This document shows, one piece after another, positions 36,345 to 45,508 of a DNA stretch of 64,000 bases (position 1 is its first letter; every line of letters starts with the position of its first letter). Source of the DNA: Calditrichota bacterium. Its GTDB lineage: Bacteria; Calditrichota; Calditrichia; RBG-13-44-9; J042. The position numbers and the translations under genes were made by a program. Location: contig JAADJD010000027.1 in NCBI GenBank assembly GCA_013150955.1, forward strand, positions 1-64,000, written 5' to 3'. The notes under the pieces are model-generated. The model was given only the letters and a program-made list of their open reading frames with translations. It was not told the DNA's origin and did no database searches.

Positions 36345-37185
36345 CCATTGTGGAAAATCGGTACCTGAAGAGGCAAAATTTTGCCCTTACTGTGGTCAGG
36401 CATTGCAGGCCGAGCCGGTGATTTGTAAGAATTGTGGAACGGACAATCCTCCGGATGCCCGCTTTTGCCGTTCGTGTGGAACCGCGCTGGCTGCTCCCAA
36501 AAAAGCGGTCCGGGAACGTCCCCGGGAAGAGAAAGCGCCAGCAGCCGAGATGTGGCGTAATCCCTACGTCATTATCATGTTTGTTGCTGTTCTGGCCATG
36601 GCGGTGGCCACGGTGTACAACTACACCTACATCCGGATCGAACAAAAGAAAATCCGCTCAACTCCCACCGCGGGACAGCCCCACGTGCATGAGGAAACTC
36701 CTCAGCAGCCGGCTCAGGCCCAACCCGCCATGGATCCGGAAGAGCTGGAAGCCCATATTCAAACCATTAAGGAACAGATTGAAAAAGACCCCGATAATGC
36801 CGAACTTTACGTGCACATGGGAAATTTGCTGTTCGATAATCATCGGTTCGAAGAGGCCATTCCCTATTATGAAAAGGCCATTCAGCTGGATCCAACCAAT
36901 GCCAACGTCATCGTTGATCTGGGCGTGTCGTACTTCCAGGTGCAGAACTTTGATAAGGCCAAGCAGTTGTTTAATACCGCTCTGGCCATCGATCCCAATC
37001 ACGTATTTGCGTTATACAATTTAGGCGTGGTCAATTTACAATTAAAGGATATGAACGGTCTGATGGAGGCCTGGGGGAAGTTGCTGGAAATCGCTCCCAA
37101 CTCGCCGCAGGCACAGCGGGCCAATCAAATTCTGGAAGAAATTCATCAAACGGTTAACATGAATACAAATGGAGGGACTGATTAA
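36331..37185 (+). CDS. Zinc-ribbon, single-membrane-pass, TPR protein
   Basis: 284 residues from the ATG at 36331 (AGGTGA, 8 bases upstream). Two double-cysteine zinc ribbons (CNHCGKSVPEEAKFCPYCG and CKNCGTDNPPDARFCRSCG) are followed by one membrane helix (about 76-97, VIIMFVAVLAMAVATVYNYT) and a proline- and histidine-rich linker. TPR motifs run from about residue 150 to 270 (AELYVHMGNLLFDNHRFEEA, ALYNLGVVNLQLKDM). The zinc ribbons would face the cytoplasm and the TPRs the periplasm, by the positive-inside rule. Its role is unknown. It overlaps the HU gene and the next tiny gene (one base, TAATG). Confidence 0.85.
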   Translation: MKTCNHCGKSVPEEAKFCPYCGQALQAEPVICKNCGTDNPPDARFCRSCGTALAAPKKAVRERPREEKAPAAEMWRNPYVIIMFVAVLAMAVATVYNYTYIRIEQKKIRSTPTAGQPHVHEETPQQPAQAQPAMDPEELEAHIQTIKEQIEKDPDNAELYVHMGNLLFDNHRFEEAIPYYEKAIQLDPTNANVIVDLGVSYFQVQNFDKAKQLFNTALAIDPNHVFALYNLGVVNLQLKDMNGLMEAWGKLLEIAPNSPQAQRANQILEEIHQTVNMNTNGGTD

Positions 37186-37280
37186 TGCCGTGTGGTCGTA
37201 AACGTAAACGTCATAAAATGGCAACCCATAAGCGCAAAAAACGTCTGCGCAAGAATCGTCACAAAAAGAAATTACGGTAA
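37185..37280 (+). CDS. 31-residue AURKAIP1/COX24-type basic protein
   Basis: The frame (ATG 37185, TAA 37278-37280) encodes a highly basic 31-residue peptide with 21 Lys/Arg/His, starting MPCGRKRKRHKMATHKRKK. This matches the short AURKAIP1/COX24-domain proteins conserved in Bacteroidota relatives, homologous to the mitoribosomal protein mS38, so a ribosome-bound role is likely. GGAGGGACTG gives a good ribosome site. It overlaps the upstream stop codon (TAATG), indicating coupled translation. It is easily missed because of its length. Confidence 0.85.
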   Translation: MPCGRKRKRHKMATHKRKKRLRKNRHKKKLR

Positions 37281-37329
37281 TTCCCAACGGTTGATTGAGA
37301 GATTTCCCTGACACCCATTGGGGGAGGAA

Positions 37330-38532
37330 ATGGAAGAAAAATTCATATACACGGTCAGTCGCCTGACCCGCGAGATCAAAGAACTGCTGGAAATGAGCTT
37401 CCCCAGGCTCTGGGTTGAGGGTGAAATCTCCAATTTTAAACGCCACACATCCGGCCACCTGTATTTTACATTGAAGGATGAACATGCGCAGATTAACTGC
37501 GCCATGTGGCGGTTCCGGGCCAATGGCCTGCTGTTTGAACCCCGCGATGGCATGCAGGTGGTGGTGGAAGGCGAATTGCAGGTGTACGAAAAGGGTGGCT
37601 ATTACCAGCTGGTTGTGCATCAAATTCAACCGGCGGGTGTGGGTGCCCTGCAAATGGCCTTCGAGCAGCTGAAGCAAAAGCTGCATCAGGAAGGGCTTTT
37701 CGACGAGAAGTACAAAAAACCCATCCCCGATTTTCCCGAACGCATTGGCGTGGTCACTTCGCCCACAGGCGCTGCCATTCGCGATATTATCAGCGTTATC
37801 ACCCGGCGCTTTCCCGGGGTTCAAATCATTCTTTATCCCGTCCGGGTACAGGGAGATGGTGCGGCCGAAGAGATTGCCCGCGCCATTCGGGATTTCAACG
37901 AATTTGGCGATGTGGATGTGCTGATTGTGGGACGGGGCGGTGGGTCGCTGGAGGATTTGTGGGCATTTAACGAGGAAGTGGTGGCTCGCGCCATATTCGA
38001 ATCGCGCATTCCCATCATTTCTGCCGTGGGGCATGAAATCGATTTTTCCATCGCCGATTTTGTGGCCGATCGGCGGGCGCCAACCCCTTCTGCAGCGGCG
38101 GAAATGGTCGTAAAGGATCGGGCAGATTTGGTTATGAATATAAAGCAAATTCGTGAAAAAATCACTGTTTCTTTGCTCAAAGAAATTCATGCCTATCGGG
38201 AAAAGCTGCAGAGCCTGTTGCGCAGTTATGCCTTCCGTAAACCGGAAGACATCGTTTATCAAAAAATGCAGCGGGTGGACGAACTTCAGAAAAATATTTT
38301 CCTGGCAACCAGCCATATTCTGGCGTTAAAACGGAATCGGCTGGAGAGCCTTCAATATCAGTTACAGGCGTTGAATCCCACGGCCATTCTCAAGCGGGGT
38401 TACAGCATCTGCTACAAGGATGGGGAAATTGTAAAGGACGTGTCCCAGGTAAATGTGCTGGACATCGTTCAGGTGCGACTGGCCCGGGGCCAGTTTCTGT
38501 CGCAGGTTCAAATGCTGGGTGAAAGCACATGA
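37330..38532 (+). CDS. xseA: Exodeoxyribonuclease VII large subunit
   Basis: 400 residues from the ATG at 37330, directly after GGGGGAGG (a TTG at 37318 gives four more residues). The N-terminal OB-fold (LWVEGEISNFKRHTSGHLYF) binds DNA. The catalytic region has VVTSPTGAAIRDI and IVGRGGGSLEDLWAFNEE, then SAVGHEIDFSIADFVADRRA. The C-terminal part is helical. Together with XseB it degrades single-stranded DNA from both ends into oligonucleotides. It overlaps xseB by four bases. Confidence 0.96.
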   Translation: MEEKFIYTVSRLTREIKELLEMSFPRLWVEGEISNFKRHTSGHLYFTLKDEHAQINCAMWRFRANGLLFEPRDGMQVVVEGELQVYEKGGYYQLVVHQIQPAGVGALQMAFEQLKQKLHQEGLFDEKYKKPIPDFPERIGVVTSPTGAAIRDIISVITRRFPGVQIILYPVRVQGDGAAEEIARAIRDFNEFGDVDVLIVGRGGGSLEDLWAFNEEVVARAIFESRIPIISAVGHEIDFSIADFVADRRAPTPSAAAEMVVKDRADLVMNIKQIREKITVSLLKEIHAYREKLQSLLRSYAFRKPEDIVYQKMQRVDELQKNIFLATSHILALKRNRLESLQYQLQALNPTAILKRGYSICYKDGEIVKDVSQVNVLDIVQVRLARGQFLSQVQMLGEST

Positions 38533-38771
38533 GTGGATCGAGCAAGATGACATTCGAGAAAGCCCTGAGTCGGCTGGAAGAAATTGCCCGTCAGCTGGAA
38601 AGTGGAGACATCCCGCTGGAAGAATCCCTGAAGATGTACGAAGAGGGCATGAAGCTCATCGAATTTTGTAACGAAAAGTTGAATGAGGCCGAAAAGAAGG
38701 TTCAAAAGCTTACCCGAAATCAGGATGGCGAATTTGTTACCGAACCCCTGGATACCCCACCTGAAGAATGA
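38529..38771 (+). CDS. xseB: Exodeoxyribonuclease VII small subunit
   Basis: 80 residues with the whole family pattern: FEKALSRLEEIARQLESGDI, PLEESLKMYEEGMKL and CNEKLNEAEKKVQ. XseB binds XseA and is needed for a stable enzyme. ATGA overlap with xseA. The last gene of the operon before a complex repeat region. Confidence 0.95.
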   Translation: MSGSSKMTFEKALSRLEEIARQLESGDIPLEESLKMYEEGMKLIEFCNEKLNEAEKKVQKLTRNQDGEFVTEPLDTPPEE

Positions 38772-38792
38772 TTCCGATCCCCATTAGAAATG

Positions 38793-39222
38793 ATCCCGGA
38801 TAACGCATTAGACCACGAATTGCACGAATGAAAACGAATAAAAAAATCCCAAATAAAGCGTTAAACCACGAATCACTCGAATGAATTCGAATAAAATCAA
38901 CAAAATAGCGAATATATCCAGGAAAACATTTTTATCCAGATAGAATCAAGTGCATTTTATCCCAAATTATGCTTTAAACCACGAATTGCACGAATTAACA
39001 CAAATAAGAACAATAAAATCCATTGATTTAGATCTGTATGAAAATTCGCTCCGAGGTTTGTTCGTGATTTTATTGATATTTTTTGTGTTCATTTGCGTGA
39101 TTCGCGGTTTAATGCATTATCTGGGTTTATTATTTTTATTGGTGTTAATTCGTGTGATTCGTAGGCTAATGCATAATCTGGGTTCATTCGCGCGATTTGC
39201 GGTTTGATGCATCATCTGTGAT
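38793..39222. repeat. Dispersed intergenic repeat, compound copies 8a/8b (forward then reverse)
   Basis: 38793-38855 holds a partial arm. A forward copy follows to about 38960 (ACCACGAATCACTCGAATG, TTTTTATCCAGATAGAATC). A reverse copy runs from 38960 to about 39125 (GATCTGTATGAAAATTCGC, GATTTTATTGATATTTTTTG, GTGATTCGCGGTTTAATGCA). It ends in a further partial right arm to 39222 (TTAATTCGTGTGATTCG). The two copies face each other, so the block is a long inverted repeat. 39223-39646 has nothing recognisable. Confidence 0.85.
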
Positions 39223-39646
39223 GATTCGCTTTCTGCTGGTGGATTGGCCGTCTCCGTAAAATCGGTTCGAGATCCCGGTTGGAATGGCATCATGCATTGA
39301 TGGCGTTCTCGCCAGGTGACCTTTTCCGCAAACATAGGGTTTGCCGGAAATTTTATTTTTCGTAAAACTTTCTCCTTGTGCCCGACGTAATATTTTCGCA
39401 TAATTTTTGGGGCTTTTGAAAGAATCCGGGTGATTGCTTTTATGAAATGGGGGATGGCATTGTTTTTCGAAGGGCCGCTTTACGGTAGTTGAAGGCTGGG
39501 CGATTGAAAAGACCCCACAATTTCCATAGATTATCCACAGCCCCCGGAAAGAACGTAACGGATTTTCGCCCCTGGCCATTGCCGGAATGCCGTGGCCAGT
39601 GGGTGATTGAGTAACACAGTACGGATTGAAAAGGTAGAAGAGGCGT

Positions 39647-41869
39647 ATGCGGTATCTACAGTTTCTTTTATGGGTGGTCGTTTTGGGTCTGTTTGCAGAC
39701 GCGGTAATCGGGCAGCAGTCGACGATCATGCGTCTTCATCGCATTGATCAACCCATCAAGCTGGACGGGGTGCTGGATGAACCCGTCTGGGCGGAGATAG
39801 AACCCCTCCCTCTGGTCATGTCATCACCCACTTATGGGGCTCCACCGACTGAGCGGACGGAAATCCGCCTGGCTTATGATGAAAATTATCTCTACGCAGC
39901 GGGGGCGTTTTACGACTCGGATCCCGGTGGGGTTCGGGCCAATACCCTGACCCGCGATGGGATCAATTTCAGCGATGATCGTTTTGCCATCATTCTGGAC
40001 ACGTTCAACGACAACGAAAATGCGCTGGGGTTTGTGATCAATCCTGCCGGCGCTCGTAGCGATTTTGCCGTGTACAACGATGGGGAAAGCAATCGCGGCC
40101 CACCCCTGAATCGGAGCTGGGATACTTTCTGGGATGCAGCCGTTGTCCGTACGGAAGAGGGCTGGTTTGCGGAGGTGCGCATTCCCTTCTCCAGCCTGCG
40201 TTTTCAGGATGATGAGGGCCGGGTGATTATGGGCGTGATCACCTGGCGAGCCATTGCCCGCAAAAACGAAGTGGTCACCTTTCCCGCCATTCCGTCCAAA
40301 TGGCGCTGGGGATTGTACAAGCCATCCATTGCTCAGGATGTCCTCCTGGAAGGTGTTTATTCCCGAAAGCCCCTGTACGTAACTCCCTATTTGTTGGGTG
40401 GGGTGCAGCAAACACCATTCGTCGGAAGCAATGGATTGACCGGACAACTCACCACCGATCCCACCCGGGAAATAGGACTGGATGTGAAGTACAGCATCAC
40501 CAGCAATTTAACCCTGGACGTTACCCTGAACACCGATTTTGCGCAGGTGGAATCGGATGATGAGCAGATCAATCTGACCCGATTTTCCCTGTTTTTTCCG
40601 GAGAAGCGATTGTTTTTTCAGGAGCGTGCCAGCATCTTCGAATTTCAAACCGGGCAGCAGTCGCGGGTATTTTACAGTCGCCGCATTGGATTGACCCGCG
40701 ATGGCCAGCCGCTTCGGATTTACGGAGGCGTTCGGTTGATCGGGCGCATCGGCAACTGGGATGTGGGACTGCTGGACATGCAGACGGCCCCCTACGAATC
40801 CACACCCTCGGAAAATTTCGGTGTGCTGCGCCTCCGTCGGCGGGTGATTAATGAGAATTCCTATGTGGGCACCATTTTCACCAGTCGGTTGGGGACGGAT
40901 GGGCGGTTCAACTACGTGTACGGGGTGGATGGGATTATTCGGGTGGTCAATGATGATTACCTGACCATCACCTGGGCCCAGTCCTTTGAAAATGGCCGTT
41001 CCCGCTGGGATCCGGGGAGCGGACGGTTGCGACTGGCCTGGGATAAGCGATCCGATCGGGGGCTGTTTTATCGCGCCCGATTGGGATGGTCTGGTGCGGA
41101 TTACAATCCCGGCATCGGTTTTGTCCGCCGAAAAGATTTTACCCGCCTGGTGGGCGCCCTGGGTTATGGATGGTATCCGGGGCGGGAGTCGTTGTTATAC
41201 AAGATGTCCCTTACCCTGCGTGCGGCCGCTTTTGTGCGCAACTCCGATCGTTCCATCGAAACCGCAGACGCGGGCCCGGAACTGCGCCTGAATCCCAAAA
41301 TCGGGGGATTCCTGCGCATCTATGCTTCCACCAATTACGAATCCATTCTGGACACCTTCCGCATTGCCAGCGATGCCTGGGTGCCGCCCGGAAATTATCA
41401 GTTTTATAAGGTCAGCATGTTTTTCATTTCCCCGTTTGGGTATTTGATTCGGGCGCGAGTTAATATGGACGCCGGGGAGTTTTATGATGGCTGGCGGGTG
41501 ACTTTTGGATTGTCGCCCTCCTGGTCGATTTCCTCTCATCTGGAGGTGGGCGGAGAATATCAGATCAATCGAGTGCGCTTCCCTGGACGCAATCAAAAAT
41601 TCGATGCAGACATCTTTCGATTGCGGTTACGCGGCAACCTGGACACCCGCTTTTCCATGAGCTCGTTTATTCAGTACAATTCAGCCACCCAGAAAATTGG
41701 GATTAATGTGCGTTTCCGGTATAATCCGCGGGACGGGAACGACCTTTACCTGGTATACAACGAGAACCTGGATGTGAACGGCAGCGATGCCATGCTGGTG
41801 GAAAATCGGACGGTTCTGCTAAAACTGACCTACACCTTTCAGCAACCGTTTCGCATGCCTTTGCTTTAA
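39647..41869 (+). CDS. CBM9-like and DUF5916 outer-membrane protein
   Basis: 740 residues with a signal peptide (to VIGQ, about residue 22). The N-terminal part (about 30-230) is a carbohydrate-binding family-9-like domain: PIKLDGVLDEPVWAEIEPLP, RLAYDENYLYAAGAFYDSDP, SWDTFWDAAVVRTEEGWFAE and VRIPFSSLRF. The rest is DUF5916: TLDVTLNTDFAQVESDDEQ, then FFPEKRLFFQE, and a long amphipathic beta-strand region to the end, predicted as an outer-membrane barrel. The family is large in the FCB group and of unknown function. The start is preceded by GTAGAAGAGG. It stands alone between repeat copies 8 and 9. Confidence 0.88.
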   Translation: MRYLQFLLWVVVLGLFADAVIGQQSTIMRLHRIDQPIKLDGVLDEPVWAEIEPLPLVMSSPTYGAPPTERTEIRLAYDENYLYAAGAFYDSDPGGVRANTLTRDGINFSDDRFAIILDTFNDNENALGFVINPAGARSDFAVYNDGESNRGPPLNRSWDTFWDAAVVRTEEGWFAEVRIPFSSLRFQDDEGRVIMGVITWRAIARKNEVVTFPAIPSKWRWGLYKPSIAQDVLLEGVYSRKPLYVTPYLLGGVQQTPFVGSNGLTGQLTTDPTREIGLDVKYSITSNLTLDVTLNTDFAQVESDDEQINLTRFSLFFPEKRLFFQERASIFEFQTGQQSRVFYSRRIGLTRDGQPLRIYGGVRLIGRIGNWDVGLLDMQTAPYESTPSENFGVLRLRRRVINENSYVGTIFTSRLGTDGRFNYVYGVDGIIRVVNDDYLTITWAQSFENGRSRWDPGSGRLRLAWDKRSDRGLFYRARLGWSGADYNPGIGFVRRKDFTRLVGALGYGWYPGRESLLYKMSLTLRAAAFVRNSDRSIETADAGPELRLNPKIGGFLRIYASTNYESILDTFRIASDAWVPPGNYQFYKVSMFFISPFGYLIRARVNMDAGEFYDGWRVTFGLSPSWSISSHLEVGGEYQINRVRFPGRNQKFDADIFRLRLRGNLDTRFSMSSFIQYNSATQKIGINVRFRYNPRDGNDLYLVYNENLDVNGSDAMLVENRTVLLKLTYTFQQPFRMPLL

Positions 41870-41952
41870 TCAGACGAAAAGGCCTGCGGTAGGAAATGGG
41901 GAGTGTGAAAAATTTGTGATCCATCCGGGGAAAATTCGAGGGCGAATTTAAA

Positions 41953-42213
41953 AACCCGGATGATGCAATATCCTACGAATGACACGAATTCACCCAAATG
42001 ATGCTTTAGACCACAAATTGCACGAATTAACGCTAATAAAATTAATCCCAGATTAAGCAATAGCCTACGAATGACACGAATTAACACAAATAAAACTCAT
42101 AAAATACATTGGATTGTGTCTGGATGAAATGTGTTCCAGGGTTTATTCGCGATTTTATTGATATTTATGGGTTCGTTCGCATGATTTGCGGTTTCATGCA
42201 TCATCCGGGATAA
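41953..42213 (-). repeat. Dispersed intergenic repeat, copy 9 (reverse, with an extra arm)
   Basis: Starts AACCCGGATGATGCAATA, then two arms (CTACGAATGACACGAATTC and CTACGAATGACACGAATTA), the core TGTGTCTGGATGAAATGTG and the right arm ATGATTTGCGGTTTCATGCA. Between convergent genes. Confidence 0.86.
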
Positions 42214-42303
42214 ACGGTTTTGATTTTGTTTCACCTGGCCCCGGTCTTTTATCTCCAATGATTTACTCTTTATTCGCGGAATATGGGGTAACCCCATTTG
42301 AAT

Positions 42304-43434
42304 TCATGAACGGAATGTTTTCAGAACCGTCTCCAGGGCGCTGGCACAGTAGAGCACGTTTTTGGGATTGCTTCCGTAACCCATGAGGCCAATACGCCAG
42401 ATCTTTCCGGCCATCGGGCCCAGTCCCGCCCCGATTTCCAGACGGAATTCCTCCAGAAGCCGCTGACGTACCTGGGCATCGTCCACCCCGTCGGGAATCT
42501 GAACCGCATTTAGCTGGGGAATCCGTTCCGCTTCGGGGACAAAAAATTCCAGTCCAATGGCTTCCAGTGCGGTTTTCAGCCGGAGGTGATTTTCCCGATG
42601 CCGTTGCCAGGCATTTTCCAGTCCTTCTTCCTTTAACATCACCAGAGCCTCGTGCAGGCCATACAGGTTGTTAATTGGCGCGGTGTGATGGTATGCCCGA
42701 CGTTGTTGCCCGCCCCAGTACTGCATGACCAGATTGACATCCAGAAACCAGCTCTGAACCGGCGTCTTACGATTTTGGATGTGTGCCACTGCCCGCTCAT
42801 TAAAGGTGATGGGTGCCAGTCCCGGTGGAGCCGACAGGCATTTCTGGCTGCCGGAATAGACCACATCCAGTTCCCATTCATCCACCTTAAGGGGACATCC
42901 GCCCAGGGAGGTTACCGCATCGACGATCACCAGGCAGTCGTGTTGATGGGCGATGGCCGCCAGCGTGCGGGCGTCAGATAGAGCGCCGGTGGAGGTTTCC
43001 GCGTGAACGAATGTCACCACCCGTGCTTCGGGGTGGGCCTTTAAAGCGGCTTCCAGTTTTTCCGGTTCAATGGCCCGACCCCAGGGCGCTTCCACCACAA
43101 CGGGCTGTCCACCACACCGTTCGACCATGGCCTGCATGCGACCACCAAATACTCCGTTCACGCACACAATAACCGTATCGCCCGGCTCTACCATGTTCAC
43201 GATGGCGGTTTCCATGCCGGCAGATCCTGGCGCCGATACCACGAAAGTCATGTCGTTGCGGGTTTGAAAAGCGTACTGCAGCAATTGTTTTACCTGATCC
43301 ATCATGCGGATAAATTCCGGATCCAGATGGCCGATGGTGGGGCGGCTCATGGCCTCCAGCACACGTGGGCTGATGTCTGAGGGCCCTGGCCCCATTAAGA
43401 TGCGCTGCGGGGGATGAAACGAAGTGATTTCCAT
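42304..43434 (-). CDS. Alanine/serine--glyoxylate aminotransferase family protein
   Basis: 376 residues, a class V PLP aminotransferase. Markers are MGPGPSDISPRVLEAMSRP, the PLP-binding Asp in IVDAVTSLGG, and the PLP lysine at residue 198 (SGSQKCLSAPPG). The family moves an amino group from alanine or serine to glyoxylate, making glycine; some members act on other donors such as phosphonates (2-aminoethylphosphonate), but the SAGMETA and AETSTG motifs favour the glyoxylate type. It is on the same strand as isocitrate lyase and malate synthase, though separated by 660 bp with two repeats and a terminator. It could link glyoxylate to glycine and GlyA. Confidence 0.85.
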   Translation of the reverse strand: MEITSFHPPQRILMGPGPSDISPRVLEAMSRPTIGHLDPEFIRMMDQVKQLLQYAFQTRNDMTFVVSAPGSAGMETAIVNMVEPGDTVIVCVNGVFGGRMQAMVERCGGQPVVVEAPWGRAIEPEKLEAALKAHPEARVVTFVHAETSTGALSDARTLAAIAHQHDCLVIVDAVTSLGGCPLKVDEWELDVVYSGSQKCLSAPPGLAPITFNERAVAHIQNRKTPVQSWFLDVNLVMQYWGGQQRRAYHHTAPINNLYGLHEALVMLKEEGLENAWQRHRENHLRLKTALEAIGLEFFVPEAERIPQLNAVQIPDGVDDAQVRQRLLEEFRLEIGAGLGPMAGKIWRIGLMGYGSNPKNVLYCASALETVLKTFRS

Positions 43435-43468
43435 GAGATCCTCCTGATGGTCATTCTCTGCAATTTTT

Positions 43469-43678
43469 AACCCGGATTAGATATTCGTAACCGTTTCATT
43501 CGTATTAAACCCAGATTATGCATTAGCCTACGAATTACACGAATTAACACAAATAAAACAAATAAAGTACATTGGATTGTATCTCGATAAAAATGTGTTC
43601 CACGGTTTATTCGCGATTTTGTAGATATTTTTTGGTTTCATTCGTGTGATTCGCGGTTTATTGCATAATTTGGGTTAA
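43469..43678 (-). repeat. Dispersed intergenic repeat, copy 10 (reverse)
   Basis: AACCCGGATTAG, then CCCAGATTATGCATTAGCC, CTACGAATTACACGAATTA, core GTATCTCGATAAAAATGTG, and end ATTCGTGTGATTCGCGG with GCATAATTTGGG. Upstream of the aminotransferase. Confidence 0.9.
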
Positions 43679-43762
43679 AATCGATCGTTTCAATTAAAAT
43701 GATTTAAGCAAACACCGGATACATTTTGCTTACGAAAATATCGTATTCCAAGAATTTATTTT

Positions 43763-43971
43763 TATCCCAATTCATGCGTCAAACCGCGAATCATGCGAAT
43801 GAATTCGAATAATATCAACAAAATAGCGAATATATCAAGGAAAACATTTTTCGTCCAGATAGAATCCAGTGCATTTTATTTTATTTGTGTTCATTCGTGT
43901 CATTCGTGGTTCGAATGCATAATCCGGTTCTATTTTTTGCATCATTCGTGGTTACGGCAATATCCGGGTTT
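43763..43971 (+). repeat. Dispersed intergenic repeat, copy 11 (forward)
   Basis: AACCGCGAATCATGCGAATG, core TTTTTCGTCCAGATAGAAT, right arm GTTCATTCGTGTCATTCGTG and CAATATCCGGGTTT. Opposite orientation to copy 10, 85 bp away. Confidence 0.87.
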
Positions 43972-43982
43972 GGTGAATTTAG

Positions 43983-44021
43983 AAAAAAATCGGGCGAGCA
44001 TCCCGGAGGATACCCGCCCGA
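43983..44021 (-). terminator. Rho-independent terminator of the aceB-aceA operon
   Basis: On the minus strand an 8-bp outer stem TCGGGCGG/TCGCCCGA-type plus an inner GTATCC/GGGATG pairing, followed by ATTTTTTTC. It lies 73 bp after the isocitrate lyase stop codon. Confidence 0.85.
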
Positions 44022-44094
44022 ATGGAGGAAAGGCGCCTCGGAATCCGCCCCCAAGCTCTATGGTCAATCAAAGGATCGTCTCCCATTCACGGCT

Positions 44095-45465
44095 TTATTT
44101 TTCCGGACTTTTCACCGAAGCCAATTTCTCTCGCGAGGGCACAAATTTGCCGTTTCCACCGTCATCCGCTTCTGGCGATTCCTGAAATTGTTCCGCTTCG
44201 GTGGATTCATCCAGTGCGGTCAGGGAGGTGTTCCCACGCGTAATGACCTGAGTGATGGCATCGAAATACCCGGCCCCAACAAAGCTCTGATGTTTGATGG
44301 CTCGATAGCCATGGGTGCGTTCCAGTTCAAATTCCTGTTCCTGCAGCCGGGCATAGGCGGCCATGCCTTCTTCGCGGTAACGCCGGGACAGGTCAAACAT
44401 GATGTAATTGAGGGCATGAAAACCTGCCAGCGTAATGAATTGAAACTTGTATCCCATGGCTCCCAGTTCTTCCTGAAAACGGGCGATGGTGGCATCGTCC
44501 AGGTGCAGCTTCCAGTTGAATGACGGGGAGCAATTGTAGGCCAGGATCTTTCCGGGATATTTTTCGTGAATTGCCTGAGCAAACAGGCGCGCTTCTTCCA
44601 GATCGGGATGCGCCGTTTCGAACCAGAGCACATCGGCATAGGGCGCGTAATGCAGGGAGCGTGCAATGGCGGCTTCCAGGCCATGGCGAACCCGGTAAAA
44701 TCCTTCGGCGGTGCGTTCGCCGGTTAAAAATGGCTGATCCCGTTCGTCGATGTCGCTGGTTAGCAGTTTGGCGCTGTTTGCGTCGGTGCGGGCGATGATG
44801 ATCGTGGGAACGTCCAGAATGTCGGCAGCCAGTCGGGCAGCGACCAGTTTCTGAATGGCTTCCTGGGTGGGAACCAGTACCTTACCGCCCATGTGCCCGC
44901 ACTTTTTGGCGGAGGACAACTGATCTTCAAAATGGACGCCGGCAGCGCCGGCTTCAATCATGGCTTTCATCAGCTCAAAGGCATTGAGCACTCCACCGAA
45001 TCCCGCTTCTGCATCGGCAACGATGGGCGCCATCCAATAGGGCATATCCTGGGTGCGGCCTTCGGCACACATGATTTGGTCGGCCCGTAACAGGGCATTG
45101 TTGATGCGTCGTACCAGATTGGGCACGCTGTCTGCAGGATACAGGCTTTGATCGGGATAGGTGTGCAGGGCATCATTCATGTCTGCGGCCACCTGCCATC
45201 CGCTGACGTAAATGGCTTTCAGGCCTGCCTGTACCATCTGAACGGCCTGACTGCCTGTTTGAGCCCCCAGTGCCCGGATGAACGGTTCTGATTGGAATAA
45301 TTGCCACAGCCGCTCGGCTCCCAGGCGCGCCAGTGTATATTCAATCTTTACAGTTCCACGCAATCGTAGCACATCCGCGGCGGAATAAGGGCGTTCAATT
45401 CCTGCCCAGCGCGGATGGGTTTTCCATTCCTGTTCCAGCTTCTGAATCTCGGCCTTTTGTTGCAT
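44095..45465 (-). CDS. aceA: Isocitrate lyase
   Basis: 456 residues. Catalytic loop KKCGHMGGK (Cys189), [16 protein letters not shown] and the [16 protein letters not shown] region all match isocitrate lyase. It splits isocitrate into succinate and glyoxylate, the first step of the glyoxylate shunt. It is 43 bp downstream of aceB on the same strand, with GGAAGGAGCAACC before the start. The C-terminal tail ([19 protein letters not shown]) is an acidic and basic extension beyond the conserved part. The operon ends in a clear terminator. Confidence 0.95.
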   Translation of the reverse strand: MQQKAEIQKLEQEWKTHPRWAGIERPYSAADVLRLRGTVKIEYTLARLGAERLWQLFQSEPFIRALGAQTGSQAVQMVQAGLKAIYVSGWQVAADMNDALHTYPDQSLYPADSVPNLVRRINNALLRADQIMCAEGRTQDMPYWMAPIVADAEAGFGGVLNAFELMKAMIEAGAAGVHFEDQLSSAKKCGHMGGKVLVPTQEAIQKLVAARLAADILDVPTIIIARTDANSAKLLTSDIDERDQPFLTGERTAEGFYRVRHGLEAAIARSLHYAPYADVLWFETAHPDLEEARLFAQAIHEKYPGKILAYNCSPSFNWKLHLDDATIARFQEELGAMGYKFQFITLAGFHALNYIMFDLSRRYREEGMAAYARLQEQEFELERTHGYRAIKHQSFVGAGYFDAITQVITRGNTSLTALDESTEAEQFQESPEADDGGNGKFVPSREKLASVKSPEK

Positions 45466-45508
45466 GGTTGCTCCTTCCTGGTTTTCTAATGGATTGCTAT
45501 ACCTTATC

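Noticed and set aside
38950-39207. Open frames inside the repeats (also at 42097-42297, 43793-44185, 63578-63820) with shared peptides such as NINKIANKPWNTF
   Set aside because: They are translations of the same repeat in different copies, without ribosome sites, and conservation of the peptide follows from the repeat.
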